Positions 18,700-26,607 are shown, counted from the first letter of the stretch. The stretch is DNA of 27,366 nucleotides from CAZMBI01 sp964564675 (GCA_964564675.1 CAZMBI010000022.1:1-27366), one strand, 5' to 3'. Program-made: numbers and translations. Notes: generated from the sequence alone by a model not told the origin.

Positions 18700-19779
18700 A
18701 TGGTTTTAGCCACCAAAGAAATGGCGCTGGAAGGGCTGAGCGGGGATGTCAATAATCTCCCCTCCAATGCGGCGCATGATTATGCCAAGCGCGCGCTGCC
18801 CTTGATGTTGCGTTATGGTGTCAAACCGACTCCGAAAAACTATGCCGTATGGTATGTATATGTCGCGGCCGGCCATGACATGCTGGTGCGCGAAATCGAA
18901 ACCATAATCAGTGAACGTATCACCTTCACCGAAGAGGTCAACGAATACCTTTATAGTACCTATATTTCCGATGCCAACAGCGTGATTATCAAACAGACGA
19001 CACAAAACGCGCATCGTGTAATGAACGAAATTCTCCAGGCCATCAATAGTTTCAGCGGCGATACGCAAGCCCAGAAGGCGCAGCTGACTTCGCACATGGA
19101 GGGTGTGGAGGAGGCAACCGAAGGTGATTTGAAAACCTTAGCTGAAGAAATTATCCAAAGCGTGGCTTCTATGCAAGAAAGCGGTGGCCAGCTGGAGAAC
19201 AGGCTCGAGGATTCCCGTCAGGAAATCCATCAGTTACGGCAGAACCTGGCCAAAATCACCACCGAATCGGAGCGCGATTTCTTAACCGGGGTCTTTAACC
19301 GCAAGGCGCTCGATCAAAAGCTGGATCGCGCGTTACAACAGGCGGTGCAGGAGGGGCACTCGCTATGCCTGCTGATGCTCGATATCGACCATTTCAAGGC
19401 GTTTAACGATAATTACGGCCATCTGATCGGCGATGAGGTGCTGAAAATTGTGTCCAAAACCATGATCGATTGCGTCAAAGGCATGGATATAGTGGCGCGC
19501 TACGGCGGCGAGGAATTTTGCGTGCTGCTGCCCAACACGCCGTTGGGCGGCGCCATGATCGTGGCCGAGAATCTGCGCAAGGCGATTGCCTCACGCGGGC
19601 TGAAACATCGTGATAGTGGTGAGGAATATGGCCGAATTACGGTTTCTATCGGGGTGGCGATGTATCGCCCCGAAACCGATACACAGCTGGCTTTGATCAA
19701 ACGCGCCGATGATGCGCTCTACCGCGCCAAAAAATCAGGACGCAACTGTGTGACGCAGGAGCGGATGAATAGAGAATAA
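18700..19779 (+). CDS. GGDEF-domain diguanylate cyclase
   Basis: 359 residues. The N-terminal about 155 residues form a cytosolic helical domain (RYGVKPTPKNYAVWYVYVAA near 38-57) that I have seen in other alphaproteobacterial GGDEF proteins. A coiled-coil linker (about 160-190) joins it to the cyclase domain (about 193-353). The active-site motif is GGEEF at 269-273. DFLTGVFNRKAL (193-204) and the DIDHFKAFND metal-binding stretch (228-237) are intact, so it should make c-di-GMP from GTP. The allosteric I-site RxxD is KGMD (260-263), with Lys for Arg, which may weaken product inhibition. It has no membrane segment. It is 217 bp upstream of the transducer/rhodopsin unit on the same strand. Confidence 0.92.
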   Translation: MVLATKEMALEGLSGDVNNLPSNAAHDYAKRALPLMLRYGVKPTPKNYAVWYVYVAAGHDMLVREIETIISERITFTEEVNEYLYSTYISDANSVIIKQTTQNAHRVMNEILQAINSFSGDTQAQKAQLTSHMEGVEEATEGDLKTLAEEIIQSVASMQESGGQLENRLEDSRQEIHQLRQNLAKITTESERDFLTGVFNRKALDQKLDRALQQAVQEGHSLCLLMLDIDHFKAFNDNYGHLIGDEVLKIVSKTMIDCVKGMDIVARYGGEEFCVLLPNTPLGGAMIVAENLRKAIASRGLKHRDSGEEYGRITVSIGVAMYRPETDTQLALIKRADDALYRAKKSGRNCVTQERMNRE

Positions 19780-19907
19780 ATAGACAAGCCGCACCCTTCC
19801 CGGTTTGCATGCTGACGCTGATATATTTGCCAGCGCGTAGGCTGCAGCGTGACCGATAAGCGGTTTACACAGCCGATCTTCTCAAGATAAGCTGGACAGA
19901 TTCCAGA

Positions 19908-19934
19908 TTGTCAAATACCATGGCGCCTTAATAA
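19908..19934 (+). promoter_or_regulatory. Putative promoter of the transducer-rhodopsin unit
   Basis: TTGTCA (19908-19913), a short 15-bp spacer and TAATAA (19929-19934). An AT-rich inverted repeat, TTAATA-AGG-TATTAA, covers the -10 region (19928-19942). The rest of the 217-bp spacer before this (19780-19907) shows no gene I can support. Confidence 0.35.
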
Positions 19935-19949
19935 GGTATTAATAAATGT

Positions 19950-19970
19950 GTCATTATCGAGCGTAATGAC
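19950..19970 (+). promoter_or_regulatory. Perfect inverted repeat in the transducer leader
   Basis: GTCATTA (19950-19956) and TAATGAC (19964-19970) are exact 7-bp arms around a 7-base spacer. They lie just downstream of the candidate promoter and 26 bp before the GTG start of the transducer. The form suits a dimeric repressor operator or a leader hairpin. Confidence 0.45.
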
Positions 19971-19996
19971 CCAATAAACAGGGATATACACGATAC

Positions 19997-21496
19997 GTGA
20001 GCGCAGCCCGCTATCAGTTGGGAGGTATCAGGATCGATGAGCTGGGTGGCGTCTCGGACACCACCGCTAGTTCATCGAATGCCGCATCGGATGGTGTGCC
20101 GCCTTCGACACCGCCGGCGCAAGGGGCGCCAAGCGGCGCTGAGGCGGCGCCCGCCTCTCAGGATGACGTCCGCATCCGACCCTCTGGCACCAGTATCCAG
20201 CCGCTGCTGTATTACGGTTTTTTCACAGTGATCACGCTGGCGGTCATTTCCACGCTGATCAGCAACACCCAGTTTAATGTGCTGGAGCAAACCCTGCTGA
20301 ATATGACAGATGAAGCACTTTCGCCCGCTCAGATGCGCGCCCTCATCCTGGAAGAGCTGAACCAAGCATCCGCCATCGCGCTGAGCATGGCGGCCGGGAT
20401 TGTTGCCGTCGGGCTGGCGCTTGCCACCTATGTCGGCCGCACCTTGTCGCGTCAGGTAAATCACTTAAGCCATACTATGCGGCGTATCGTTCGCGGGGAT
20501 CAGCACGTTCGCGTTGAGCCGGAAGGCAAGGTCGGTCGCGAAATGGCCCAGCTGTATGAAGCGGCGCGGATTTTCCAGAATTATGCGCAGGCGGCCGCCC
20601 AGCAGGCGGAAGAGGAAAAACAACGCCGTAAACAATCCGAGGCGCTGCGGCAGCGATTGGCTAATGTGGTGCAAACCCTGGAACAGGAGATGGAGCGCGT
20701 ATTCGCGGAGGTCAATCAGGACCAGCAAAACACAATGCAGCTGACCGGCCGTATTGAAGGTATGGCGCAAAAGCTAAAGGATACTTCGCAGGATACCTAT
20801 CAGGTGATGCGCGAGACCACCGGCCGCACCGAAGAGGTGGCCAATGCCAGCCGCGATCTGTCGCACAATATTCAGATCGTCTCCAACGGGGCGCAGCAGG
20901 CCAAGGATATGGCGCAACAGACCATGAATCGCGTGGAGACCAGTAATGAGCGCATCCGCTCACTGGAAGCGCTGGCCAATGAAATCGGTCATGTCGTCAT
21001 GCTGATTCAGGATATTGCCGGGCAGACCAATTTGCTGGCGCTTAATGCCACTATCGAAGCTTCGCGCGCCGGAGAGGCAGGCAAAGGGTTTGCTGTGGTG
21101 GCCCATGAGGTGAAGACACTGTCTGCCCAGACCACCAAGGCGACCACGGAAATTACCAATCAGGTCAAAAGTATCCGCACGGAAGTGGAGACCACCGTCG
21201 AGGCAATCCGCAGCATTAGCGGCTCGATTGAGGAATTGTTCAACGTGTCCAATGAAATTGCTGAAAGTGTCTCGAATCAGGCGGCCGCCACGGAACAGAT
21301 TTCGGCGCTGGTTTCCAGTGTTTCCGAGGAAGTGTCACATATTGGTACATCATTGGATGCGGTGACTGGCGAGATCGAGCAAACCTCTGATGTTTCGAAA
21401 CAAATGAACCGGTCTTCGGAGCGGCTGGCGCAATCGATCGATACGATGGGTACAACCATTCGCGGGTCACTTAAAAACCTGATGGACAACACCTGA
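19997..21496 (+). CDS. Methyl-accepting transducer, probable sensory-rhodopsin transducer (Htr-like)
   Basis: 499 residues from a GTG at 19997 with AGGGA upstream. A 67-residue Pro/Ala/Ser-rich cytosolic N-terminus precedes TM1 (about 69-90). Only about 35 residues are periplasmic before TM2 (about 126-147), far too few for a standard ligand-binding domain. A HAMP region (about 147-200) and a long coiled coil follow. The signalling hairpin tip (about 337-379) contains DIAGQTNLLALNATIEASRA and GKGFAVVAHEV, which bind CheA/CheW. There is no C-terminal CheR-tethering pentapeptide. The gene ends 39 bp before a rhodopsin gene, the same transducer-then-receptor order as archaeal htr-sop pairs. The inferred role is to pass a light signal from the rhodopsin to the chemotaxis kinase. 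A generic chemoreceptor is the alternative. Confidence 0.88.
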   Translation: MSAARYQLGGIRIDELGGVSDTTASSSNAASDGVPPSTPPAQGAPSGAEAAPASQDDVRIRPSGTSIQPLLYYGFFTVITLAVISTLISNTQFNVLEQTLLNMTDEALSPAQMRALILEELNQASAIALSMAAGIVAVGLALATYVGRTLSRQVNHLSHTMRRIVRGDQHVRVEPEGKVGREMAQLYEAARIFQNYAQAAAQQAEEEKQRRKQSEALRQRLANVVQTLEQEMERVFAEVNQDQQNTMQLTGRIEGMAQKLKDTSQDTYQVMRETTGRTEEVANASRDLSHNIQIVSNGAQQAKDMAQQTMNRVETSNERIRSLEALANEIGHVVMLIQDIAGQTNLLALNATIEASRAGEAGKGFAVVAHEVKTLSAQTTKATTEITNQVKSIRTEVETTVEAIRSISGSIEELFNVSNEIAESVSNQAAATEQISALVSSVSEEVSHIGTSLDAVTGEIEQTSDVSKQMNRSSERLAQSIDTMGTTIRGSLKNLMDNT

Positions 21497-21535
21497 TCGA
21501 CAATCACAGGATGGATGATCACAAAAGGGGAAAAC

Positions 21536-22306
21536 ATGGAACCAACATCAGAATTCAGTTTGCTGACGCTTGCGGCGCAATACTCCTTTTATATGGCGTT
21601 TGCCGGGATGTTTGCGGCAACCATCTATTTATGGATGGAGCGGAATAACCTGACGCCGCGCTACAGCGCCGTGGCCAGTCTGTCCATGATGGTGACCTGT
21701 ATCGCCGCGGTGAATTATGCCTCGATGAAAGGCATGGCAGGGCTGGATGGTGATTATGACACCCTGTCCAACTTTCCGACTGAGTTGCGCTATGCCGACT
21801 GGATATTGACCACGCCGCTGATACTGGCGGTGCTGGTGTTGCTGACCAACACCAAAAACAAGTCCTCACTGCTGGCGCGCCTGATGGTGGCGGATGCAAT
21901 CATGATCCTCGCCGGTTATATGGGCGAGGTGGATGTCAACCGTTCCGGCGGCGGCACGACGATCGGCTGGGTCGGTTTCCTGATCGGTTGCGCGGCGTTT
22001 GCTTATATTCTTGTTACCATTTATGGCGAACTCAACGAAGCGGCGGCCGATATGTCCGAGAATCTGCGCCGGACCTACGGCTATTTGCAGCACTTCCTAC
22101 TGCTGACCTGGATCATTTACCCGCTGGGTTACCTGGCTCCCCTTATGGGCTATCAGGGCGAATTGCTGGCGCTGCGCGAGTTATTATATTGCATCGCTGA
22201 TATATCGTCTAAGGCCGGGTTTGGTATGCTGGCGGTCAGTCTTGCCAAACAGCTTTCCCTTCTGGAGATTGCCGCCAGGCAGCCGGACACGGCCCAAACC
22301 AGCTAG
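21536..22306 (+). CDS. Sensory-rhodopsin-like microbial rhodopsin
   Basis: 256 residues from the ATG at 21536, preceded by AAAAGGGG; an upstream in-frame ATG (21515) has no such site. It has seven transmembrane helices. Helix C reads RYADWILTTPLI: R85, counterion D88, W89, T92 and T93. The position equal to bacteriorhodopsin (BR) D96 is V99, so the cytoplasmic proton donor is missing. D120 equals BR D115. Helix G has D222 and the retinal Schiff-base Lys K226 in DISSKAGFG. S225 (BR A215, Thr204 in Natronomonas SRII), F155 (SRII Phe134) and G151 (SRII Gly130) are SRII-like. Helix F has W192 and Y195-P196. The missing donor and the adjacent transducer favour photosensing over proton pumping. Colour cannot be read with confidence; the PR-105 position is Ile96, not Gln. 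Confidence 0.9.
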   Translation: MEPTSEFSLLTLAAQYSFYMAFAGMFAATIYLWMERNNLTPRYSAVASLSMMVTCIAAVNYASMKGMAGLDGDYDTLSNFPTELRYADWILTTPLILAVLVLLTNTKNKSSLLARLMVADAIMILAGYMGEVDVNRSGGGTTIGWVGFLIGCAAFAYILVTIYGELNEAAADMSENLRRTYGYLQHFLLLTWIIYPLGYLAPLMGYQGELLALRELLYCIADISSKAGFGMLAVSLAKQLSLLEIAARQPDTAQTS

Positions 22307-22317
22307 TAACGGGGGGA

Positions 22318-22350
22318 GCGGTCGCGGCTTCGGCGTGAAGGAGTGACCGC
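22318..22350 (+). terminator. Stem-loop after the rhodopsin gene
   Basis: GCGGTCGC (22318-22325) pairs with GTGACCGC (22343-22350) with one G-T wobble. Inside, CTTC and GAAG extend the stem above a small internal loop. There is no T-run, so it is either a weak or Rho-assisted terminator or an mRNA 3'-protecting structure at the end of the light-sensing unit. Confidence 0.4.
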
Positions 22351-22444
22351 AGAAACAGGGCCGTTTAAGCATCTCATGATAATAGCATAGATCGCAGGCT
22401 GTGTAGGCCGGGCTGAAAAGTTGCCGTTGCTTTTTTGCAATGAA

Positions 22445-22521
<77 letters not shown>

Positions 22522-22549
22522 CACGAGAAGATGGCTCATTGAGTTGCCG

Positions 22550-22578
22550 GTTCTAAGGGGGGTGGGCGGAAATGTCAA
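22550..22578 (-). promoter_or_regulatory. Promoter of tRNA-Ile
   Basis: On the minus strand, consensus TTGACA (22578-22573), a 17-bp spacer and TAGAAC (22555-22550). The predicted start near 22543 is about 20 bases before the mature tRNA. Confidence 0.65.
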
Positions 22579-22622
22579 TCGGCAAAAGCCGGTGGCCGTG
22601 ACTTCGCATCGCGCTGCGGCGG

Positions 22623-23321
22623 TCAGTCCGTCTGCGGGGTGTCCATCAAGCGTTTCAGCCCGTCAATCTGCTCGTCAGCAACCAGCGGCAGCAGGCTGCT
22701 GAAGCCGTCCAGTATGATCAGCGCGTTAAACGAGCTGTCGGTGCTGGAGGCCGCCGCCGCGCGCAGCCGCTCGACGATCCCGGCATTGACGCGGTTGACG
22801 CGCTTATACAGCTGGTTGATGCCTTCGCGCAGCGCGTCGGTGGTCATCGGCCCGCCCTGCAATATCTCGGTGAGGGCCTGGGAGCTCGCCAGCCGGAAGA
22901 ACGTCTCCTCCGGGGAGGAAAACGGCAGGTGATACCATGCCATGGCGCGGAAGGGGGCCATGGTGGGGCAACCGCTGGAAGCCATAATCAGCCCGAACAG
23001 CCCGCTGGCGCCGGTTTGCACGTCGGTAACCTTGCGGTAGATGCGCTCCGGCGTTTCCACCGTGACCTTCGCCACCTCGTGCGAGACCAGGCCGGCAAAC
23101 AGGCTCACCGGACGCGCCAGGCGCAGCGCAACCGGACAATACGCCGTATCTTTCAGTTCACAGCCCGTGCAGGGATAAAAATCCAGCCGCGCCCAGTCCG
23201 GCGGTTCCGGCAGATCCACGGCAGCCGGCGCGCCATCATCGGTTAAGGTTACAGCATAACCTAAAGACGGCCTGTCCTGAAATTCAAACTGGTAGTGAAT
23301 GGTTTTACGCTGTGCAGCCAT
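22623..23321 (-). CDS. DUF6901-like cysteine-motif protein
   Basis: 232 residues from the ATG at 23321 (MAAQRKTIHY); an in-frame GTG at 23342 is an alternative. Near the N-terminus is a three-cysteine motif C51-T-G-C54 ... Y-C62-P, which could bind a metal. Next come VTVETPERIYRKVTDVQTGA and the conserved-looking block ASSGCPTMAPFRAMAWYHLP with F-S-S-P-E-E-T. The C-terminal half is helical. The pattern resembles the uncharacterised proteobacterial family I recall as DUF6901. There is no signal peptide or membrane helix, and I know of no function. It is divergent from pccA and transcribed toward tRNA-Ile. Confidence 0.65.
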   Translation of the reverse strand: MAAQRKTIHYQFEFQDRPSLGYAVTLTDDGAPAAVDLPEPPDWARLDFYPCTGCELKDTAYCPVALRLARPVSLFAGLVSHEVAKVTVETPERIYRKVTDVQTGASGLFGLIMASSGCPTMAPFRAMAWYHLPFSSPEETFFRLASSQALTEILQGGPMTTDALREGINQLYKRVNRVNAGIVERLRAAAASSTDSSFNALIILDGFSSLLPLVADEQIDGLKRLMDTPQTD

Positions 23322-23436
23322 ATCATAACCTAAAATACCCACTTATGGTTGTCTAGGTTAAGCGTTATCCAAGCGGCTGTTGGGCGCAGTTTATGCGTTG
23401 ATGAGGCCAAACAAGTTCCGGATGAGGCAAGCGGAC

Positions 23437-23465
23437 TTGTCACTTATGTCGGGGCATGCTAGATA
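23437..23465 (+). promoter_or_regulatory. Possible promoter of pccA
   Basis: TTGTCA (23437-23442), a 17-bp spacer and a poor -10, TAGATA (23460-23465). It would give a leader of about 25 nt before the pccA ATG. Confidence 0.3.
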
Positions 23466-23496
23466 TGCTGGTTTGTGTCACAACAGCCAGCCATCA

Positions 23497-25488
23497 ATGT
23501 TTGACTCCGTCTTAATCGCCAATCGCGGCGAGATTGCCATCCGCATTATGCGCACCGCCAAGCGGTTGGGCATGCGTACGATTGCGGTTTATTCCGAAGC
23601 CGATACCAATGCGCTGCATGTTCGCGAGGCGGATGAGGCGGTCTATGTCGGGCCGTCGCCGGCCTCGCAGAGCTATCTTGATACCGCGGCGTTAATCTCT
23701 GCGATTGATCGCTCCGGTGCGGCGTGCGTGCATCCGGGCTATGGTTTTTTGTCGGAGAACGAAGCCTTTGCCAAGGCCGTGACGCAGCAGGGCGTGGCCT
23801 GGGTCGGGCCGGGACCGGAAGCTATTCGCCAGATGGGCGATAAGATCGAATCGAAAAGAATCGCCCGTCGCGCCGGTGTTAATACGGTGCCCGGCGTACT
23901 GGATGCCGTAGTCGGATTGGAAGAGGCGCGTCGTGTGACTCATGAAATCGGTTATCCGGTCATGATTAAGGCCGCGGCCGGTGGCGGCGGGAAGGGCATG
24001 CGCGTGGCGCACAGCGATGCCGAGCTCGAAGAGGGAATCGGCATGGCCGCCAGCGAGGCCAAGTCGAGTTTTGGTGATGCCCGCGTATTTGTTGAAAAAT
24101 TTTTCGAGAATCCGCGGCATATTGAAATTCAGGTGCTTGCCGACGGTCACGGCCGTGTGGTGGCGCTGGGTGAACGGGAATGTTCGATTCAACGCCGTCA
24201 CCAGAAAGTAATCGAGGAGGCGCCCTCGATGTTTCTGACCCCGCAGATGCGCGGCGAGATGAGCGCGCAGGCCATCGCGCTGGCCGCGGAGGTGGGCTAT
24301 GTATCCGCCGGGACGGTTGAGTTCATCGTCGATGAAACGGGCGATTTTTATTTTCTCGAAATGAATACCCGTTTGCAGGTGGAGCACCGCGTGACCGAGC
24401 TGATCACCGGCGTCGATCTGGTCGAGCAGATGTTCCGTATCGCCGCCGGGGAAGCACTGCCCTTCACGCAGGAGGAAGTCACCTTCAGCGGCTGGGCATT
24501 TGAGTCGCGGATTTATGCCGAAGACCCGGCGCGCGGGTTTTTACCCTCGGTTGGGCGGATTACACGCTATCAGGAGCCGGAGGTTAAAGCTGCTACGCTG
24601 ATTGTCGACAGCGGGATTTATGAAGGCGGTGAGGTCAGCATGTTTTATGACCCGATGGTCGCTAAAATCTGCACACATGCCCCCACCCGCGAGCAGGCGA
24701 TCGAGGCGATGCGTACGGCCCTGTCACAGACTATTATTCGTGGCATAGCGCACAATATACCCTTTCTTGATGCGGTGCTGGCGCATGCGCGTTTCCGCAA
24801 CGGCGATATTTCAACCAATTTTATTGCCGAAGAATATCCGGCCGGGTTTATTGGCGATGAGCTCGATTCCGAAGCTAAACAGGTCTGTATGGCGGTGGCG
24901 TTGTTTTGCTACCTGCGCGATATCGAGCGGGCTTCGCGGATTAGGGGGAGCCTGCCGGGCCGCGAGCGCGCCATCGGGCAACGCTGGGTGGTGCAGCTGT
25001 TGGGCAGCAACTATCCGGTTTATGTGCGCAAGCGCGATTATGGCTATGATATCAGCTTTAACGAAGGCGTGATCGTGATCCGTAGTTCGTGGAAGCTGGG
25101 CAATCCGCTCTTTCAGGGGGTGGTCAACGGTAGGCCAGTCAGTGTGAAAACGCGGCGCATGCCCGAAGGCTATCAACTTAATTATGCCGGTTATGACGTA
25201 CGCGCCATGGTGCGCAGTTCGCGCACGGCAGAACTGGCGCAATATATGCCCAAACAAAGCGCTGATGACGGCATGGCGGAGCTGCGCGCACCGATTGCCG
25301 GGCTGATCTCGAAAGTGCATGTGGCCGTGGGCGACCAAGTGAAAGCGGGTGAGCCGCTTTACGTGATCGAGGCGATGAAGATGGAAAATATCATCACCGC
25401 AGAGTTTGACGCCACCATTCAGGCGGTGCATGTGCGCCCGCCGGCAAGTGTCGGCGCGCGCGAGCTGGTTATGGAATTTGATATTTAA
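23497..25488 (+). CDS. pccA: Acyl-CoA (propionyl/acetyl-CoA) carboxylase biotin-containing subunit
   Basis: 663 residues from the ATG at 23497, where the canonical N-terminus MFDSVLIANRGEIAIRI begins; upstream in-frame starts have no homologous sequence. The biotin carboxylase domain (1-about 445) has the ATP-grasp loop GGGGKGM (162-168), ERECSIQRRHQKVIEEAPS and EMNTRLQVEH (288-297). A BT-type linker domain follows (YQLNYAGYDVRAMVRSS). The C-terminal biotinyl domain is biotinylated at K628 in EAMKMENI. The BT segment and overall layout fit propionyl-CoA carboxylase alpha, which makes methylmalonyl-CoA with PccB. The carboxyltransferase subunit is not in the window. After E296-H297 an Arg (298) replaces the nearly invariant Pro. 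Confidence 0.9.
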   Translation: MFDSVLIANRGEIAIRIMRTAKRLGMRTIAVYSEADTNALHVREADEAVYVGPSPASQSYLDTAALISAIDRSGAACVHPGYGFLSENEAFAKAVTQQGVAWVGPGPEAIRQMGDKIESKRIARRAGVNTVPGVLDAVVGLEEARRVTHEIGYPVMIKAAAGGGGKGMRVAHSDAELEEGIGMAASEAKSSFGDARVFVEKFFENPRHIEIQVLADGHGRVVALGERECSIQRRHQKVIEEAPSMFLTPQMRGEMSAQAIALAAEVGYVSAGTVEFIVDETGDFYFLEMNTRLQVEHRVTELITGVDLVEQMFRIAAGEALPFTQEEVTFSGWAFESRIYAEDPARGFLPSVGRITRYQEPEVKAATLIVDSGIYEGGEVSMFYDPMVAKICTHAPTREQAIEAMRTALSQTIIRGIAHNIPFLDAVLAHARFRNGDISTNFIAEEYPAGFIGDELDSEAKQVCMAVALFCYLRDIERASRIRGSLPGRERAIGQRWVVQLLGSNYPVYVRKRDYGYDISFNEGVIVIRSSWKLGNPLFQGVVNGRPVSVKTRRMPEGYQLNYAGYDVRAMVRSSRTAELAQYMPKQSADDGMAELRAPIAGLISKVHVAVGDQVKAGEPLYVIEAMKMENIITAEFDATIQAVHVRPPASVGARELVMEFDI

Positions 25489-25580
25489 GGGTAAGGTGCC
25501 GGTATTCAGGATCTGAATGTCTCGTTTCACGCCGAATCCTCCATGCCGCCGCCTGAATCTTTTCGGCAAGGAGGTATGTG

Positions 25581-25868
25581 ATGGCTGAAGATCGCCAAAC
25601 CACCCATGTGATGATTTCCGGCCGCGTGCAGGGTGTGGGGTTTCGCTCCTGGACGGTCGGCCAGGCGAAAAAGCTGGGGCTTGATGGTTGGGTGCGTAAT
25701 TGCCGGGACGGCTCGGTGGAAGCGGTGTTTCACGGCGACGTCAAAGCCATAGAAGATATGCTGAGAGCCTGCGAAGACGGCCCGCTGGCCGCCCGTGTGC
25801 ATGAGGTTAGCGCGCGGCCGGCTGAGGCATCGGTGGAGCCGGGGTTTCGTCAGCTGGACACGGTATAA
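25581..25868 (+). CDS. acyP: Acylphosphatase
   Basis: 95 residues with an ideal AAGGAGGT ribosome-binding site (25568-25575) five bases before the ATG. The family signature GRVQGVGFR (14-22) supplies the phosphate-binding loop and catalytic Arg22; the second motif GWVRN contains the catalytic Asn40. It hydrolyses the carboxyl-phosphate bond of acylphosphates. It follows pccA by 92 bp and may share its transcript. Its last 62 bases overlap the 3' end of lipB on the other strand. Confidence 0.95.
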   Translation: MAEDRQTTHVMISGRVQGVGFRSWTVGQAKKLGLDGWVRNCRDGSVEAVFHGDVKAIEDMLRACEDGPLAARVHEVSARPAEASVEPGFRQLDTV

Positions 25869-26607
25869 CCAGGCCTTCAAATGCCGTGCGTAAGACGCTG
25901 TCTACCTCCGCCATGGAGACGCTCACCCCAAGCGCGTGCAACGAGGTGACCCCGAATTGCGCGATGCCGCAGGGTACAATGCCCCGATAATGCGATAAAT
26001 CCGGATTCACATTCAGGGCGATGCCATGATAGCTCACCCCGCGCCGCACGCGGATGCCAAGCGCGGCGATTTTGGATTCGCTTGTACGGTCGCTCCCGGC
26101 GCTCGCCTCGGGGCCGTGTCGGCCTCCTGACGTCCCTGCTTGTGTATTAACCCATACCCCCACGCGTCCGTCGCGGGTGAAGCCGGTAATGCTGAAATAC
26201 GCCAGGGTATTGATGATCCATTGTTCCAGCGTCTGCACGTAGCGGCGAAGATCAGGCGTGCCGCCTGCTTCCGGCTCTGCAGGCTCGTCGAGCGCTCCTG
26301 GTGGAAGAGGGGACACCTGCGCGCGGGCCCGGCGTTTCAAATCTAGCATGACGTAAGCCACGCGCTGGCCGGGCCCGTGATAAGTATATTGCCCGCCGCG
26401 GCCGGTTGCATGAACCGGGAAGCGCGCCTCCAGCAGATCACCGGCTTTGGCGCTGGTGCCGGCGGTATAAAGTGGCGGATGTTCAAGCAGCCAGACCAGC
26501 TCGCGCGCCTGGCCGGCGGCGATCGCCGCCACCCGCGCTTCCATCGCTGCGATGGCCGTTTCATAGTCGACATAGTCGTTGCTGATCCGCCATTCCATAG
26601 ATGGCAT
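25807..26607 (-). CDS. lipB: Octanoyl-[acyl-carrier-protein]:protein N-octanoyltransferase LipB
   Basis: 266 residues starting at the ATG at 26607. LipB moves octanoate from octanoyl-ACP to lipoyl domains, the first step of lipoate assembly before LipA. Visible motifs are LEHPPLYTAGTSA (41-53), RGGQYTYHGPGQ (70-81), the catalytic Lys K179 in SESKIAALGIRV, SYHGIALNVNPDL (192-204) and the catalytic Cys C213 in GIVPCGI. The chain is longer than the usual 210-240 residues because of two Pro/Gly/Ser-rich inserts (about 97-117 and 156-175) and a Pro-rich tail (about 250-266). The tail is encoded in the segment overlapping acyP. Confidence 0.95.
   Translation of the reverse strand: MPSMEWRISNDYVDYETAIAAMEARVAAIAAGQARELVWLLEHPPLYTAGTSAKAGDLLEARFPVHATGRGGQYTYHGPGQRVAYVMLDLKRRARAQVSPLPPGALDEPAEPEAGGTPDLRRYVQTLEQWIINTLAYFSITGFTRDGRVGVWVNTQAGTSGGRHGPEASAGSDRTSESKIAALGIRVRRGVSYHGIALNVNPDLSHYRGIVPCGIAQFGVTSLHALGVSVSMAEVDSVLRTAFEGLVIPCPADETPAPPMPQPAAR

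Noticed and set aside
21536..22306. Light-driven proton pump (proteorhodopsin)
   Set aside because: The donor carboxylate position is Val99 and a transducer gene is adjacent; kept only as the weaker alternative.
22420..22444. Terminator downstream of tRNA-Ile on the minus strand
   Set aside because: Only a 4-bp TTGC/GCAA stem around a run of A/T is present, too weak to call.
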